A DNA stretch of 42,030 nt from Pseudomonas migulae NBRC 103157 (lineage in GTDB: Bacteria; Pseudomonadota; Gammaproteobacteria; Pseudomonadales; Pseudomonadaceae): contig NZ_BDAG01000051.1 of NCBI RefSeq assembly GCF_002091715.1, positions 1-42,030 on the forward strand. Direction: 5' to 3'. The notes under the pieces are model-generated. The model ran no database searches, was not told the DNA's origin, and worked only from the letters and a program-made list of their open reading frames with translations. Shown piece after piece: positions 7,906-16,094 of the stretch (position 1 is its first letter; each line of letters opens with the position of its first letter). A program made the translations under genes and the position numbers.

Positions 7906-7963
7906 AAGTCTGACTCCATTGTTGTAGTCGTCAGGCGCGACGGATGCGCACCGTATCATCAGT

Positions 7964-8045
7964 GTAGGAGCTGCCGCAGGCTGCGATCTTTGATTTTTCG
8001 TTTCAAAAGCAAGATCAAAAGATCGCAGCCTCCGGCAGCTCCTAC
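7964..8045. repeat. Second-type REPIN (GTAGGAGCTGCCG family)
   Basis: GTAGGAGCTGCCGCAGGCTG, followed by CGATCTTTGAT, is mirrored by ATCAAAAGATCG, then CAGCCTCCGGCAGCTCCTAC. The core differs from the GGGCTTG/GGCTTG REP elements elsewhere and matches the element between fecI and fecR. It lies 59 bp upstream of the metallothionein ATG and 15 bp downstream of the transporter gene. Confidence 0.9.
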
Positions 8046-8060
8046 GGTAAAAAAATGGTG

Positions 8061-8516
8061 TCAGGCCTGCCGCGTACTGCTGCGATACATGAACACCAAC
8101 GCCAACCCGAGCAACACCATCGCCAATACCCGGCTGCCGGACAACTCGATCGCCGGGTTGCCCAGCCAGCCGAAGTTATCGATCAGCATCCCCATGCCCA
8201 GTTGCCCGACGATCACTGCTACCGTCGCGACCGCCGTGCCGACCCGCGGCACCGCACCCACCATGACCATCATGTACACCACGCCGAATAATGCGCCGCT
8301 GAGTTGCCATTTCGGCACGTCCAGCAGACTCACGGCGTGGGCCGGTTCGAAAAACAGGATCAGCAAGCCGGTGCTCACCGCGCCCACCACGAACGTCAGC
8401 AAACTGCTGCGCAGCACGCCGACCGTTTCGCCCAGACGTCCGTTGATCGCCGCCTGCACACTCAACACCGCACCGGCGACCACCACCACCGCCAACAAAA
8501 TAATCAGATTCATCAT
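8061..8516 (-). CDS. Small DMT-superfamily membrane protein, YdcZ/DUF606 type (second of a pair)
   Basis: A 151-residue inner-membrane protein with about five hydrophobic segments, beginning MNLIILLAVVVVAGAVLSVQAAINGRLG. The AAINGRLG motif near the end of TM1 and GQLGMGMLIDNFGWLG later are typical of the YdcZ/DUF606 branch of the drug/metabolite transporter superfamily. Its ATG overlaps the stop of the upstream paralogue (TGATG; a second ATG follows immediately), so the two are translationally coupled. Related small DMT proteins often work as paired heterodimers, so a two-subunit transporter is plausible. The substrate is unknown. Confidence 0.85.
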   Translation of the reverse strand: MMNLIILLAVVVVAGAVLSVQAAINGRLGETVGVLRSSLLTFVVGAVSTGLLILFFEPAHAVSLLDVPKWQLSGALFGVVYMMVMVGAVPRVGTAVATVAVIVGQLGMGMLIDNFGWLGNPAIELSGSRVLAMVLLGLALVFMYRSSTRQA

Positions 8517-9001
8517 CAACCCCGAGCAATCAGAACAAGTGCCGCGACAATCAGCAGCAAGGCCAGCCACCGTTCACCGTTGACCTTTTTGCGGGTGGCG
8601 CCGAACCAGCCGAAATGGTCAATCAGTACGCTTTTACCGACCTGCCCGGACAGGATTGCGATCATCGTCATCGCAATGCCGATGTGCGGCGTGGCCAGGG
8701 TCAGCACCACCACGTACATCGGCCCGAGAAAACCGCCGATCAACTGCCAGCGCGGCAACGTGTTCAACGCCGGCCCCTGTTGCGGACCACTGAACAACAG
8801 CAGCAGGAACAGAATCGCCGAGCCCACACCGAAGATGCTCAGCGTCGCCCACAAGTGCCCGACCTGGACGCCGAGGGGGCCGAGCAGACCGGCCTCCACG
8901 GACAGGCCCATGCCGGCGAGGATGACCAGCGGCAAGAGCAAGAGTCGCAGCCCGGGTTTGCTCGCGGGAGCCGCAGCTATATCGATTGAAGAAGATTGCA
9001 T
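8516..9001 (-). CDS. Small DMT-superfamily membrane protein, YdcZ/DUF606 type (first of a pair)
   Basis: A 161-residue inner-membrane protein, paralogous to the next gene, with about five hydrophobic segments. GQVGKSVLIDHFGWFGATRK aligns with GQLGMGMLIDNFGWLGNPA of its partner. It differs at TM1 (SVEAGLLGPLG instead of VQAAINGRLG), suggesting an asymmetric pair. The ATG at 9001 has AGGTG 6 bases upstream; a GTG at 9010 would overlap that site. A REPIN begins 36 bp upstream, leaving little room for a promoter between them. It is divergent from the LysR gene at 9259, its likely regulator. Confidence 0.85.
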   Translation of the reverse strand: MQSSSIDIAAAPASKPGLRLLLLPLVILAGMGLSVEAGLLGPLGVQVGHLWATLSIFGVGSAILFLLLLFSGPQQGPALNTLPRWQLIGGFLGPMYVVVLTLATPHIGIAMTMIAILSGQVGKSVLIDHFGWFGATRKKVNGERWLALLLIVAALVLIARG

Positions 9002-9036
9002 AAGGAACACCTGTGTTAACGATCAATGCGCGATCC

Positions 9037-9152
9037 CTTGTAGGAGCCGGCTTGCTGCGGGCGGCGTTCCGACGATGGTGTGTCAGCCGCATTTGTGTCG
9101 ACTGACACACCATCGTCGGAACGCCGCCCGCAGCAAGCCGGCTCCTACAGGG
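9037..9152. repeat. Long REPIN with extended near-perfect arms, in a divergent promoter region
   Basis: About 47 bases from GTAGGAGCCGGCTTGCTG through CGGGCGGCGTTCC and GACGATGGTGTGTCAG are matched by the complementary arm ending in CGGCTCCTACAGGG. The loop is about 15 bases. The arms are longer and better matched than in the other copies, suggesting recent arrival. It occupies most of the gap between the transporter pair (leftward) and the LysR gene (rightward). Confidence 0.93.
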
Positions 9153-9258
9153 TTCGCATGGTCAGTGGAATTGGCGCGCATTATCGGCTGGCGCTGCTTT
9201 GCGATAAACGGGATCATACTGACAACACTTTTGCGAAATTCGCACAGCAGGAATCGTC

Positions 9259-10194
9259 ATGCACGGCCTCAACGAATTGGGATTCAAGGCGCTTCGGCTG
9301 TTTGTCGCGGTGCTCGATCACGGCAGCTTTTCCGAAGTCGCACGCCGCGAGGGCCTGGCGCCCTCCTCGATTTCCCGGCAGATCCAATTGATGGAACAGG
9401 CCCTGAGCCAGCAATTGCTCTACCGCCACACCCGCGCCGTCTCACCCACCGAAGCCGGGCGAATGCTCGGCCACCATGCGCGATTGGTGCTGGTGCAACT
9501 GGAAGAAGCCGAGCAAGCCTTGCAGGAACAGCAAAGCGAACCCAGCGGGCTGGTGCGGATCAACGCCCCCGTGGTGTTCGGGCAGCGGCACCTGACGCCG
9601 TGGCTCGGGCGGCTGTGCGAGCGTTATCCGAAACTGCAACTGGATATCCAACAGACCGACAGCTACATCGACCCGCTGCAGGAAGGCGCCGACCTGTTGT
9701 TCCGTATCGGCCCGCTGCACGATTCGAGCATGCAGGCGCGCATTCTGGCGCCCCATCGCTTTCAAGTCGCGGCGAGCCCGGCCTACCTCGAACGCCATGG
9801 CACTCCGCAAGGTCCCGAAGACCTGGCGGCGCATCAATGCCTGGCCTACAAAGGCGTGACCGGCCAGCAGCGCTGGTTTTTCCGCCAGGGTCAGCAGGAC
9901 TGGACACCCTTCTCGGTGAAGGGACCGATCACCGGCAACCACGCGGACACACTCACCCAGGCCGCCGAACAAGGTCTGGGGCTGGTGATGTTTCCGTCAT
10001 GGCTGATCGGTGAAGCGATGCGCAATGGCACGCTGGTGCCGGTGCTGGGGGACTATCAGGTGTCCAACAGCCTTGAGCCGCAACAGATCGCCGTGCTCTG
10101 GCCCGGTAGCCGGCGATTGTCGGTGAAGGTGCGGACGGTGATTGATTTCTTTGTCGAGTGTTTTGGGCCGGTGCCGTATTGGGACAGGCCCTGA
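9259..10194 (+). CDS. LysR family transcriptional regulator
   Basis: A 311-residue regulator. The N-terminal winged helix-turn-helix (about 5-65; FKALRLFVAVLDHGSFSEVAR, SSISRQIQLMEQAL) is followed by a linker helix and a periplasmic-binding-protein-like effector domain (about 92-300) beginning GLVRINAPVVFGQRHL, in the style of CrgA-type regulators. AGCAGGA lies 6 bases upstream of the ATG. It is divergent from the paired YdcZ-type transporter genes with a 257-bp gap that contains a REPIN. By the usual LysR arrangement it probably controls them. The effector is unknown. Confidence 0.92.
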   Translation: MHGLNELGFKALRLFVAVLDHGSFSEVARREGLAPSSISRQIQLMEQALSQQLLYRHTRAVSPTEAGRMLGHHARLVLVQLEEAEQALQEQQSEPSGLVRINAPVVFGQRHLTPWLGRLCERYPKLQLDIQQTDSYIDPLQEGADLLFRIGPLHDSSMQARILAPHRFQVAASPAYLERHGTPQGPEDLAAHQCLAYKGVTGQQRWFFRQGQQDWTPFSVKGPITGNHADTLTQAAEQGLGLVMFPSWLIGEAMRNGTLVPVLGDYQVSNSLEPQQIAVLWPGSRRLSVKVRTVIDFFVECFGPVPYWDRP

Positions 10195-10216
10195 CACCTG
10201 CAACACCGCAACCCAA

Positions 10217-10307
10217 TGTAGAAGCCGGCTTGCTGGCGATAGCGTTGTGTCAGGCGCCATCAATGCTGACTGATGCACCGCTATCGCCAGCAAGCCGGCT
10301 CCTACAA
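10217..10307. repeat. REPIN (GTAGGAGCCGGCTTGCTGGCGAT type)
   Basis: TGTAGAAGCCGGCTTGCTGGCGATAGCG on the left is mirrored by CGCTATCGCCAGCAAGCCGGCTCCTACA on the right. One mismatch (GAAG for GGAG) lies in the left arm. It separates the convergent LysR and chemoreceptor genes and lies 11 bp from the chemoreceptor stop. Confidence 0.92.
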
Positions 10308-10317
10308 GGTGTGTGGG

Positions 10318-12000
10318 TCAGATGCGGAACTGTCCGACCAGACTGCCCAAACGCTGACCCAGATCTGCCAGGCTGCGGGACGTCTGGGCGCCGAGCTGGG
10401 TTTCGTCGGCCACGTTGTCCACGGCCACCGCGATCTGATGCACGCTGCGGTTGATTTCTTCGGCCACGGCGGTCTGCTCTTCGGCGGCGCTGGCGATCTG
10501 CGCGTTCATCGAGTTAATGGTGCCGATCAGCTGGGCCATGGTGTCGAGGGACGCGCCCGCTTCGTTCGCCTGTGCAGACGTGCCATCGCCAGCCTCGCTG
10601 GAACGGCGCATCGCTTCCACCGCCGATTGAGTACCGGCCTGCAAGCGATCGATCATGCCCTGGATTTCCTGGGTGCTGATTTGTGTGCGGCTGGCCAATG
10701 CGCGGACTTCGTCGGCCACCACCGCAAAACCGCGACCGGCCTCACCGGCACGGGCCGCTTCGATCGCGGCGTTGAGCGCCAACAGGTTGGTCTGATCGGC
10801 AATCGAACGGATCACCCCGAGCACGCTGACAATCGACGACACGTCCTTTTGCAGGCTGTCGAGGGACACGCCACTGCTGCGAATATCGTCCACCAACGCA
10901 TGAATCTTCACGATGCTGCCGGCCACCACACGCTTGGCGGCCTGGCCTTCTTCGTCGGTCTGCTGCGCGGCGACGGCGGCATTTTGCGCACTTTTGGCGA
11001 CTTCCTGCGCGGCGGCGGACATCTGGTTGATTGCCGTGGCGACCTGATCGGTCTCGTGACGTTGACGCTCCATCGCCTGATCCGAACGCTGGGCCTGATC
11101 GGACACCTGATTCACCAGCCCGGTCAGTTGCGAGGTCATTTCGGTGATCTGACGCACCAGGCCATGGATCTTGTCGACAAAACGGTTGAACGAACCGGCG
11201 AGCTGGCCGAGCTCGTCCTGGCTGGTGATGGTCAAGCGCCGGGTCAGGTCGCCCTCACCCGCCGCGATGTCATCGAGGTTGGCTTTCATCAGGTTCAGCG
11301 GACGCAAAATGGTGTTGGCCAGCAGCATCCCGGCGGCAGCGATCACCAACAGCACCACCACGGCGATGCCGATGATGCTCAGCAATACGCCTTCCATGCG
11401 CTCCTGAACCTTGGCTTCGACCACCGCCACCTGCGCTTCGATGCCATCGAGGTTGACCGAGGTGCCGAAGGCCATGTCCCACTTCGGCAGGTATTCGGTG
11501 TAGCCGAGTTTCGGCACCAGCACCTTGGTATTGCCGGGCAATGGCGAGCTGTATTGCAGGTAGTGCGTGCCGTCCTTGGCGACTTTCACCAGGTCGCGGT
11601 TGACGTAGACGCCGTTCGGATCACGGTTGTCCTTGAAGCTTTGGCCCACGCCTTCGGGGCTGTTGGCCTTGAACAGGCGCACAGTGTTGGAGTCGTAGCC
11701 GAAGAAGTAGCCTTCCTTGCCGTAGCTGATGCTCGACAGCAATTTGATCACTTGGGCTCGCGCTGCGTCGTCACCCGGGGCGGCGGCGTCGTAGAGCGGT
11801 TTGATCGTAGTCATCGCCACGGCCACATAACTTTGCAGGGTGGCCTTGGCGTCGCTGAGCAGGCGCTGGCGCGTCTCCTCGACTTCCTTGCGAGCCTGTT
11901 CCTGCAGAACGAACAACGTGGTCAAGCTGATGACCAGCGCAAAGAGCAACACCGGGAGGACGGCAAGGGACAGGACTTTAGCCTTCAGGCTCATGCGCAT
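10318..12000 (-). CDS. Methyl-accepting chemotaxis protein with single Cache sensor
   Basis: A 560-residue chemoreceptor. TM1 is at about 10-32. A periplasmic domain of about 170 residues with KEGYFFGYDSN and YLPKWDMAFGTSVNLDGIEA is typical of single-Cache (sCache_2) sensors. TM2 lies at about 203-228, followed by a HAMP domain (DDIAAGEGDLTRRL) and the cytoplasmic signalling coiled coil. The hairpin tip EQTNLLALNAAIEAARAGE, which contacts CheA and CheW, is at about 395-420. There is no C-terminal CheR-binding pentapeptide; the protein ends GQFRI. It starts with ATG at 12000, with only a weak GAGTG upstream. The ligand cannot be read from the sequence; related Cache sensors bind small organic acids. 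Confidence 0.94.
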   Translation of the reverse strand: MRMSLKAKVLSLAVLPVLLFALVISLTTLFVLQEQARKEVEETRQRLLSDAKATLQSYVAVAMTTIKPLYDAAAPGDDAARAQVIKLLSSISYGKEGYFFGYDSNTVRLFKANSPEGVGQSFKDNRDPNGVYVNRDLVKVAKDGTHYLQYSSPLPGNTKVLVPKLGYTEYLPKWDMAFGTSVNLDGIEAQVAVVEAKVQERMEGVLLSIIGIAVVVLLVIAAAGMLLANTILRPLNLMKANLDDIAAGEGDLTRRLTITSQDELGQLAGSFNRFVDKIHGLVRQITEMTSQLTGLVNQVSDQAQRSDQAMERQRHETDQVATAINQMSAAAQEVAKSAQNAAVAAQQTDEEGQAAKRVVAGSIVKIHALVDDIRSSGVSLDSLQKDVSSIVSVLGVIRSIADQTNLLALNAAIEAARAGEAGRGFAVVADEVRALASRTQISTQEIQGMIDRLQAGTQSAVEAMRRSSEAGDGTSAQANEAGASLDTMAQLIGTINSMNAQIASAAEEQTAVAEEINRSVHQIAVAVDNVADETQLGAQTSRSLADLGQRLGSLVGQFRI

Positions 12001-12089
12001 GACGGTTCACTCATTTTGATTTTTATTGGCGTGGTTAAAGGCTTTAACGGCACGCGAAACCAAAAGTTGAGCCAGCGTCACACCGAACC

Positions 12090-12180
12090 AATGTGCGGGC
12101 ATGCTCGCGAATGCGGTGTGTCAGGCAACGGATATGTCGACTGATACACCGCATTCGCGAGCAAGCCCGCTCCCACATTG
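12090..12180. repeat. REPIN with a damaged left arm
   Basis: The right arm CGCATTCGCGAGCAAGCCCG and CTCCCACATT is intact. The left arm reads AATGTGCGGGCATGCTCGCG, about four bases of the GGAG core having been lost. The inner parts GAATGCGGTGT and ACACCGCATTC still pair. It lies between the antiporter gene end and the start of the first chemoreceptor gene, 90 bp upstream of that ATG. Confidence 0.85.
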
Positions 12181-12192
12181 GACCTCGGTTGT

Positions 12193-13512
12193 TTAGAGCA
12201 CCATTGCCGCCACCCAGCCGAACGCCAGCAGCGGCAGGTTGTAATGCAGGAACGTCGGGACCACGGTATCCCAGATGTGGTGATGCTGGCCGTCGATGTT
12301 CAGGCCGGAGGTCGGGCCCAGTGTCGAGTCCGACGCCGGCGAACCCGCATCGCCCAACGCACCGGCGGTGCCGACGATGCACACGATGGCGATCGGGCTG
12401 AAACCCAGCTGCACGCACAGCGGCACGAAAATCGCCGACAGAATCGGCACCGTCGAAAACGATGAACCGATGCCCATTGTCACCAGCAGGCCGACCAGCA
12501 ACATCAACAGCGCGCCGATGCCTTTGCTGTGACCGATCCACGACGCCGACGCTTCAACCAGCGTCTGCACCTGACCGGTGGCTTTCATCACTTCGGCAAA
12601 CCCCGAGGCGGCAATCATGATGAAGCCGATCATCGCCATCATCTTCATGCCTTCGGTGAACAGGTCGTCGGTGTCGCGCCACTTGACGATGCCCGACACC
12701 GAGAAGATCACAAAGCCTGCCAGCGCACCGATAATCATCGAATCCAGCAGCAGCTGAATGATGAACGCCGCCGCAATGGCCACACCCGCGACCATCAGGC
12801 TCAACGGGTTGTACTGCACCGCGACCTGCTCGACCTGCTCGATCCTTTCCAGGTCATAGACGCGTTTCTTGCGATAACTGATGAACGCTACCGCCAGCCC
12901 CACGACCATGCCCAACGCCGGAATACCCATGGCATGGGTGACGTTGATGCCGCTGATGTCCACGCCGCTGCGGGCCACGTTGGCCAGCAGGATTTCATTC
13001 AGGAAGATGTTGCCGAAGCCCACCGGCAGGAACATGTACGGCGTGATCAGGCCGAAGGTCATGACGCAGGCGATCAAGCGGCGATCCAGCTGCAGCTTGG
13101 TCAGTACATACAACAGCGGCGGCACCAGCAACGGAATAAAAGCGATATGTATCGGCAGAATATTCTGTGAAGCGATGGCCACCACCCCCAGCAAACCGAT
13201 CAACAGCCACTTGACCGAACCGCCCCCGCTGGCGTGCTGGCGATCGACCATGGCCAGGGCCTTGTCCGCCAATGCATGGGCCAGGCCGGACTTGGCAATC
13301 GCCACCGCGAACGCGCCGAGCAAGGCATAAGACAACGCCACCGTCGCCCCGCCGCCGAGGCCGCTGTTGAACGCCTTCAGGGTGGCGTCGATGCCCAGGC
13401 CGCCAGTCAGACCGCCCACCAGCGCGCCGATAATCAGCGCGATCACAACGTGCACGCGGGACAGGCTGAGCACCAGCATGACGCCGACCGCGGCAATTAC
13501 AGCATTAATCAT
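12193..13512 (-). CDS. NhaC-like Na+/H+ antiporter family membrane protein
   Basis: A 439-residue polytopic inner-membrane protein with about eleven hydrophobic segments, in the ion-transporter branch that includes NhaC-like antiporters and the YuiF-type permeases. Visible family blocks include ALLGAFAVAIAKSGL, ASQNILPIHIAFIPLL, and near the C-terminus GTAGALGDAGSPASDSTLGPTSGLN. The ATG at 13512 follows GAGGT at a 5-base spacing, which rejects the long in-frame upstream extension. The family label predicts cation/proton exchange, but some relatives import amino acids, so the substrate is open. It ends 12 bp from a REPIN. Confidence 0.85.
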   Translation of the reverse strand: MINAVIAAVGVMLVLSLSRVHVVIALIIGALVGGLTGGLGIDATLKAFNSGLGGGATVALSYALLGAFAVAIAKSGLAHALADKALAMVDRQHASGGGSVKWLLIGLLGVVAIASQNILPIHIAFIPLLVPPLLYVLTKLQLDRRLIACVMTFGLITPYMFLPVGFGNIFLNEILLANVARSGVDISGINVTHAMGIPALGMVVGLAVAFISYRKKRVYDLERIEQVEQVAVQYNPLSLMVAGVAIAAAFIIQLLLDSMIIGALAGFVIFSVSGIVKWRDTDDLFTEGMKMMAMIGFIMIAASGFAEVMKATGQVQTLVEASASWIGHSKGIGALLMLLVGLLVTMGIGSSFSTVPILSAIFVPLCVQLGFSPIAIVCIVGTAGALGDAGSPASDSTLGPTSGLNIDGQHHHIWDTVVPTFLHYNLPLLAFGWVAAMVL

Positions 13513-13662
13513 CGTTACCTCAAGGCAAGCGAAATGAGCCCGGCCGGTAATCTGCGAAGAGACGCCAGCGGGACAAGGAATGGGTTTTATTAGAGGGCGC
13601 GCACTGTGCCGGACCGCTGCCGCCTTGTCAAAGCCAACGCCCCGAACGCCAGATCGCCCCCC

Positions 13663-13763
13663 CTGCAGGAGCCGGCTTGCTGGCGATGGGGCCAGGAAAA
13701 CCAATGCATGAGCCGAGGCCGCTATCGTCGGAGCGCCGCCCGCAGCAAGCCGGCTCCTACAGG
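13663..13763. repeat. Chimeric REPIN with arms of two subtypes
   Basis: The left arm CTGCAGGAGCCGGCTTGCTG continues as GCGATGGGGCC, the common GGCGAT subtype. The right arm CTATCGTCGGAGCGCCGCCC continues as GCAGCAAGCCGGCTCCTACAG, matching the longer CGGGCGGCG subtype seen at 9037-9152. Only the outer cores pair well. It lies in the divergent region between the antiporter and the second chemoreceptor. Confidence 0.8.
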
Positions 13764-13867
13764 GGTTCGCACCAGCGATTCGATTTTCGGCGGACAGCAT
13801 AAAGAAAGCGGAATCACGGCCGTTACAGTGCAAAGTCTCAGATATTTATCGAATAAAGGACGTCTCC

Positions 13868-16015
13868 ATGTCGCTCAGACAACTTTCCATTCAATGGAAA
13901 ATCACCCTGCTGGCCGGGCTTTGCCTGGCGGGTATCGTGACCTTGCTGGTAGGTCTTTCGCTGTATCGCATGGAGCACAGCTCCGAGCTGGTGAAAGCCT
14001 CGAGCATGGAGATGCTCACCGAAGCCGCCCAGGCCCGGATCGAGTCCCAGGGCGAAAACCAGGCGCTGGGGATTCGCCAGCAGTTCATGGACGCCTATCA
14101 ATATGGCCACGGCTTTTCACGTCAGGTGTTGTTCCTGCGTGACCAGGCCGAAAAACGCTTTCTCGATGCCTTCGACTTGCGTGAAGACCTGACCCGTCAA
14201 GTCAAGTCGGCGCTGCAAGCCAATCCGGAGTTGCTCGGCCTGTCCCTGGTGTTCGAGCCCAATGCGCTGGACGGCAAGGACGAACTGTTCGCCGGCCAGG
14301 CTGAGCTGGGCAGTAACGACAAGGGCCGTTTCGCGCTGTACTGGTCGCAACCGACGCCCGGCAAAGTGACGTCGATGGCGCTGCCCGAAACCGACATGGC
14401 CGACACCAGCACCGGCCCCAGCGGCGAACCCGCCAACGCCTGGTTCACCTGCCCGCGCACCTCGCTCAAACCTTGCGTGATCGAACCCTACTTCTATGCG
14501 ATCGACGGCCAGAAGGTGCTGATGACCAGCATCGTGTTCCCGCTGATGGTCAACGGCAAAGTCATCGCTTCGCTGTCGGTGGACATCAACCTCAACAGCC
14601 TGCAAGCGGTCAGCCAGGACGCGAGCAAAAAGCTCTATGACGGCCAGACCAACGTCAGCATCATCAGCCCGGCCGGTTTGCTCGCCGGCTACAGCCCGGA
14701 CACCAGCAAACTCGCCCAGCGCCTGGACGCTGTGGATAAAACCAGCGGCGCCGAGCTGATCCGCCTGCTCGCCACCAGCAGCAAAACTGCAAGCCTGCAC
14801 AGCGACCAGCAATTGAAAGTACTGTCGCCGTTCCAGCCGATCCCCGGTGGCAAGTCGTGGGGCGTGCTGCTCGAAGTGCCGGAAAAAGTCCTGATCGGCC
14901 CGGCCGAAGCGCTGAAGAAACAACTCGATGACAGCAACACCGCCGGCACGTTGGTCGAGCTCGGCCTCGGTGTGCTGGCGGCGTTGATCGGCCTGTTGCT
15001 GGTGTGGCTGATGGCACGCAGCGTGACCAAGCCGATCCTCGGCGTGGCGCACATGCTCGAAGACATCGCCAGCGGTGAAGGTGATCTGACCCGGCGCCTG
15101 GCCTACGACAAAAAGGATGAGCTGGGCCAGTTGGCAGGCTGGTTCAACCGCTTCCTCGACAAGCTGCAACCGATCATCGCCGAAGTCAAACGCTCGGTGC
15201 AGGACGCCCGCAGCACGGCGGACCAGTCCTCCGCCATCGCCACGCAAACCAGCGCCGGCATGGAGCAGCAATACCGCCAGGTCGATCAGGTGGCTACCGC
15301 CTCCCACGAAATGAGTGCCACTGCCCAGGACGTTGCGCGCAGCGCCGCGCAAGCGGCACAGGCTGCCAAGGATGCGGATCAGGCCACTCGTCGCGGGTTG
15401 ACGGTGATCGACCAGACCACCAGCAGCATCGACAACCTCGCCGCCGACATGAGTGCGGCGATGGTGCAAGTCGAGGGCCTGGCGGCGAACAGCGAGAAGA
15501 TCGGTTCGGTGCTGGAAGTGATCCGCGCCATCGCCGAACAGACCAACCTGCTGGCCCTCAACGCCGCCATCGAAGCCGCCCGTGCCGGTGAAGCCGGCCG
15601 TGGTTTTGCCGTGGTGGCCGACGAGGTGCGCAACCTGGCTCGGCGTACGCAGGAGTCGGTCGAAGAAACCCGGCTGGTGATCGAGCAATTGCAGAACGGC
15701 ACCCAGGACGTGGTGGGGTCGATGAACAACAGCCATCGTCAGGCGCAAGGCAGTGTCGAGCAGGTCAGCCAGGCGGTCACGGCGTTGCGGCAGATTGGCG
15801 ATGCGGTGACGGTGATCAGCGACATGAACCTGCAGATTGCGTCGGCGGCAGAAGAGCAAAGCGCCGTGGCGGAAGAGATTAACAACAACGTGGCGACGAT
15901 CCGGGACGTGACGGAGTCGTTGTCGGGGCAGGCGAATGAGTCGGCGCGGGTGAGTCAGTCGTTGAATAGCCTGGCGAATCAGCAGCAGAGTTTGATGGAT
16001 CAATTCCGCGTCTGA
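13868..16015 (+). CDS. Methyl-accepting chemotaxis protein with large (double Cache-like) periplasmic sensor
   Basis: A 715-residue chemoreceptor. TM1 is at about 12-30. A periplasmic domain of about 320 residues contains EPYFYAIDGQKVLMTSIVFPL and GKVIASLSVDINLNSLQ, the pattern of dCache_1 sensors. TM2 is at about 360-380, then HAMP (EDIASGEGDLTRRLAYD) and the signalling domain with tip EQTNLLALNAAIEAARAGE at about 556-575. It ends LMDQFRV without a CheR pentapeptide. AAAGGACG lies 5 bases upstream of the ATG. dCache receptors of pseudomonads sense amino acids, polyamines or organic acids; I cannot assign the ligand here. Confidence 0.94.
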   Translation: MSLRQLSIQWKITLLAGLCLAGIVTLLVGLSLYRMEHSSELVKASSMEMLTEAAQARIESQGENQALGIRQQFMDAYQYGHGFSRQVLFLRDQAEKRFLDAFDLREDLTRQVKSALQANPELLGLSLVFEPNALDGKDELFAGQAELGSNDKGRFALYWSQPTPGKVTSMALPETDMADTSTGPSGEPANAWFTCPRTSLKPCVIEPYFYAIDGQKVLMTSIVFPLMVNGKVIASLSVDINLNSLQAVSQDASKKLYDGQTNVSIISPAGLLAGYSPDTSKLAQRLDAVDKTSGAELIRLLATSSKTASLHSDQQLKVLSPFQPIPGGKSWGVLLEVPEKVLIGPAEALKKQLDDSNTAGTLVELGLGVLAALIGLLLVWLMARSVTKPILGVAHMLEDIASGEGDLTRRLAYDKKDELGQLAGWFNRFLDKLQPIIAEVKRSVQDARSTADQSSAIATQTSAGMEQQYRQVDQVATASHEMSATAQDVARSAAQAAQAAKDADQATRRGLTVIDQTTSSIDNLAADMSAAMVQVEGLAANSEKIGSVLEVIRAIAEQTNLLALNAAIEAARAGEAGRGFAVVADEVRNLARRTQESVEETRLVIEQLQNGTQDVVGSMNNSHRQAQGSVEQVSQAVTALRQIGDAVTVISDMNLQIASAAEEQSAVAEEINNNVATIRDVTESLSGQANESARVSQSLNSLANQQQSLMDQFRV

Positions 16016-16038
16016 CTCAACGGACCTCGCCAATACCC

Positions 16039-16076
16039 CCTGTAGGAGCCGCCCGCAGCAAGCCGGCTCCTACAGG
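16039..16076. repeat. Single REP hairpin, internally shortened
   Basis: CCTGTAGGAGCC and GGCTCCTACAGG pair across a short loop reading GCCCGCAGCAAGCC. It looks like a REPIN from which most of both inner arms has been deleted. It separates the convergent chemoreceptor and histidine-kinase genes and probably protects or terminates both transcripts. Confidence 0.85.
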
Positions 16077-16094
16077 TTATCGGGGTTTTCAATT

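Noticed and set aside
8304..10013. A 569-codon rightward frame across the transporter pair, REPIN and LysR gene
   Set aside because: It runs antisense to the transporter genes and out of frame through the LysR gene, and its protein is Arg/Pro-rich without recognisable domains.
12193..13833. A longer antiporter beginning upstream of 13512
   Set aside because: The extension crosses a REPIN and lacks membrane character. GAGGT just upstream of the ATG at 13512 sets the start.
14117..16033. A 638-codon leftward open frame opposite the second chemoreceptor
   Set aside because: It is antisense to a complete receptor with clear HAMP and signalling motifs, and its predicted protein is His/Arg-rich without domains.
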